Shown here piece after piece: positions 32,844 through 33,171 of a DNA stretch of 33,171 bases; position 1 is the stretch's first letter, and each line of letters starts with the position of its first letter. Below the pieces are notes generated by a model. It had not been told where the DNA came from. It did not search any database and saw only the letters and a program-made list of their open reading frames with translations. The position numbers were made by a program, and so were the translations under genes. Source of the DNA: Phycisphaerales bacterium (GTDB taxonomy: Bacteria; Planctomycetota; Phycisphaerae; Sedimentisphaerales; Anaerobacaceae); the NCBI GenBank assembly GCA_020343675.1, contig CP070806.1, positions 125,010-158,180 on the forward strand, given 5' to 3'.

Positions 32844-33171
32844 ATGGCGACAGAAAACTTCAAGAAGGCTGGGGAGATCTTTCAGAATGCAATTGAAATA
32901 AACGATCCCGCAAAACGGGCGGCTTATCTGGAAAATGTCTTCAAGACGGAACCGGAGCTGCGAACAGAGGTCGAAGCCTTACTCAAGGCCCATGAAAAAG
33001 CGGGTGGTTTTCTCGAAACGCCCGCTCGTGCGGCGGATGTGACTCTTGAGGGTCCGGCCCTCGAAGGCCCCGGCACGAAGATCGACCGCTACGAGCTGCT
33101 GGAGTTGATTGGCGAAGGCGGCATGGGGCTGGTCTATTTAGCCCAGCAGAAAGAGCCGGTCAAACGCCGGG
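32844..33171 (+). CDS. Serine/threonine protein kinase, N-terminal part (3' truncated by window)
   Basis: The open frame starts at ATG 32844, with agggag (32830-32835) 8 nt upstream, and runs off the window after 109 codons. The first 70 residues (FKKAGEIFQNAIEINDP, YLENVFKTEPELRTEVEALL) are the helical region that usually precedes the kinase in planctomycete Hanks-type kinases. The kinase domain then begins with IDRYELLELIGEGGMGLVYL, where GEGGMG is the glycine-rich ATP-binding loop. The catalytic loop and any C-terminal sensor repeats (often WD40, TPR or PASTA) lie outside the window. It probably forms a signalling unit with the upstream ECF sigma factor. Confidence 0.9.
   Translation, partial: MATENFKKAGEIFQNAIEINDPAKRAAYLENVFKTEPELRTEVEALLKAHEKAGGFLETPARAADVTLEGPALEGPGTKIDRYELLELIGEGGMGLVYLAQQKEPVKRR

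Noticed and set aside
1..33171. Insertion sequences, integrases, CRISPR arrays, tRNA or rRNA genes
   Set aside because: Looked for on both strands; no transposase or integrase motif, spaced repeat array or RNA gene consensus was seen.

Overview
The window is about 33 kb of bacterial chromosome that reads as Planctomycetota, most likely class Phycisphaerae. This is an inference from several signals together: an ECF sigma factor of the TIGR02999 type followed directly by a Ser/Thr kinase, Tat-exported Gfo/Idh oxidoreductase and TIM-barrel isomerase genes, two large secreted proteins sharing an 'FESYN...WIDG...NGA.VG...IVHGG.QSMP' module, a FlgI-like lipoprotein outside any flagellar cluster, and many genes with weak or absent Shine-Dalgarno sites. 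There are no rRNA, tRNA, CRISPR or recognisable transposase genes.

Region 1 (1-4149, +, GC-rich) holds the C-terminal end of an AMP-forming acyl-CoA ligase. It is followed by a tight run of three exported proteins: Tat Gfo/Idh/MocA oxidoreductase, Tat/lipoprotein TIM-barrel sugar isomerase and a PhoPQ-activated-pathogenicity-related alpha/beta hydrolase. The oxidoreductase and isomerase are a common pair in periplasmic sugar oxidation in this phylum.

Region 2 (about 4150-11900) is accessory and visibly less GC-rich. It contains a possible one-TM small protein, a 1040-residue minus-strand protein that joins a KaiC/RecA-type ATPase to a cytoplasmic domain resembling an ABC-transporter solute-binding protein, a two-gene pseudopilin cassette, and a MutT-family (Nudix) gene. 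A 3'-terminal scrap of a second Nudix copy lies on the other side of the pilin cassette, so the cassette sits between about 84-bp direct repeats. The ATPase/solute-binding fusion is the best candidate for an undescribed system.

Region 3 (11902-24029, +) has YjbQ overlapping a HAD phosphatase, a 1429-residue exported multidomain protein with a C39-like cysteine peptidase and a PA14 domain, an isolated rpmH (bL34) with its own promoter, an SGNH hydrolase, a FlgI-like/HEAT lipoprotein and full-length smc.

Region 4 (24283-32012, -) has a secreted LamG/discoidin-type protein and a three-gene operon: sodium:solute symporter, galactokinase-like GHMP kinase, PyrK-like flavoprotein. The operon probably imports and phosphorylates a galactose-like sugar. 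Divergent from it, at the right edge, are the ECF sigma factor and the start of the Ser/Thr kinase.
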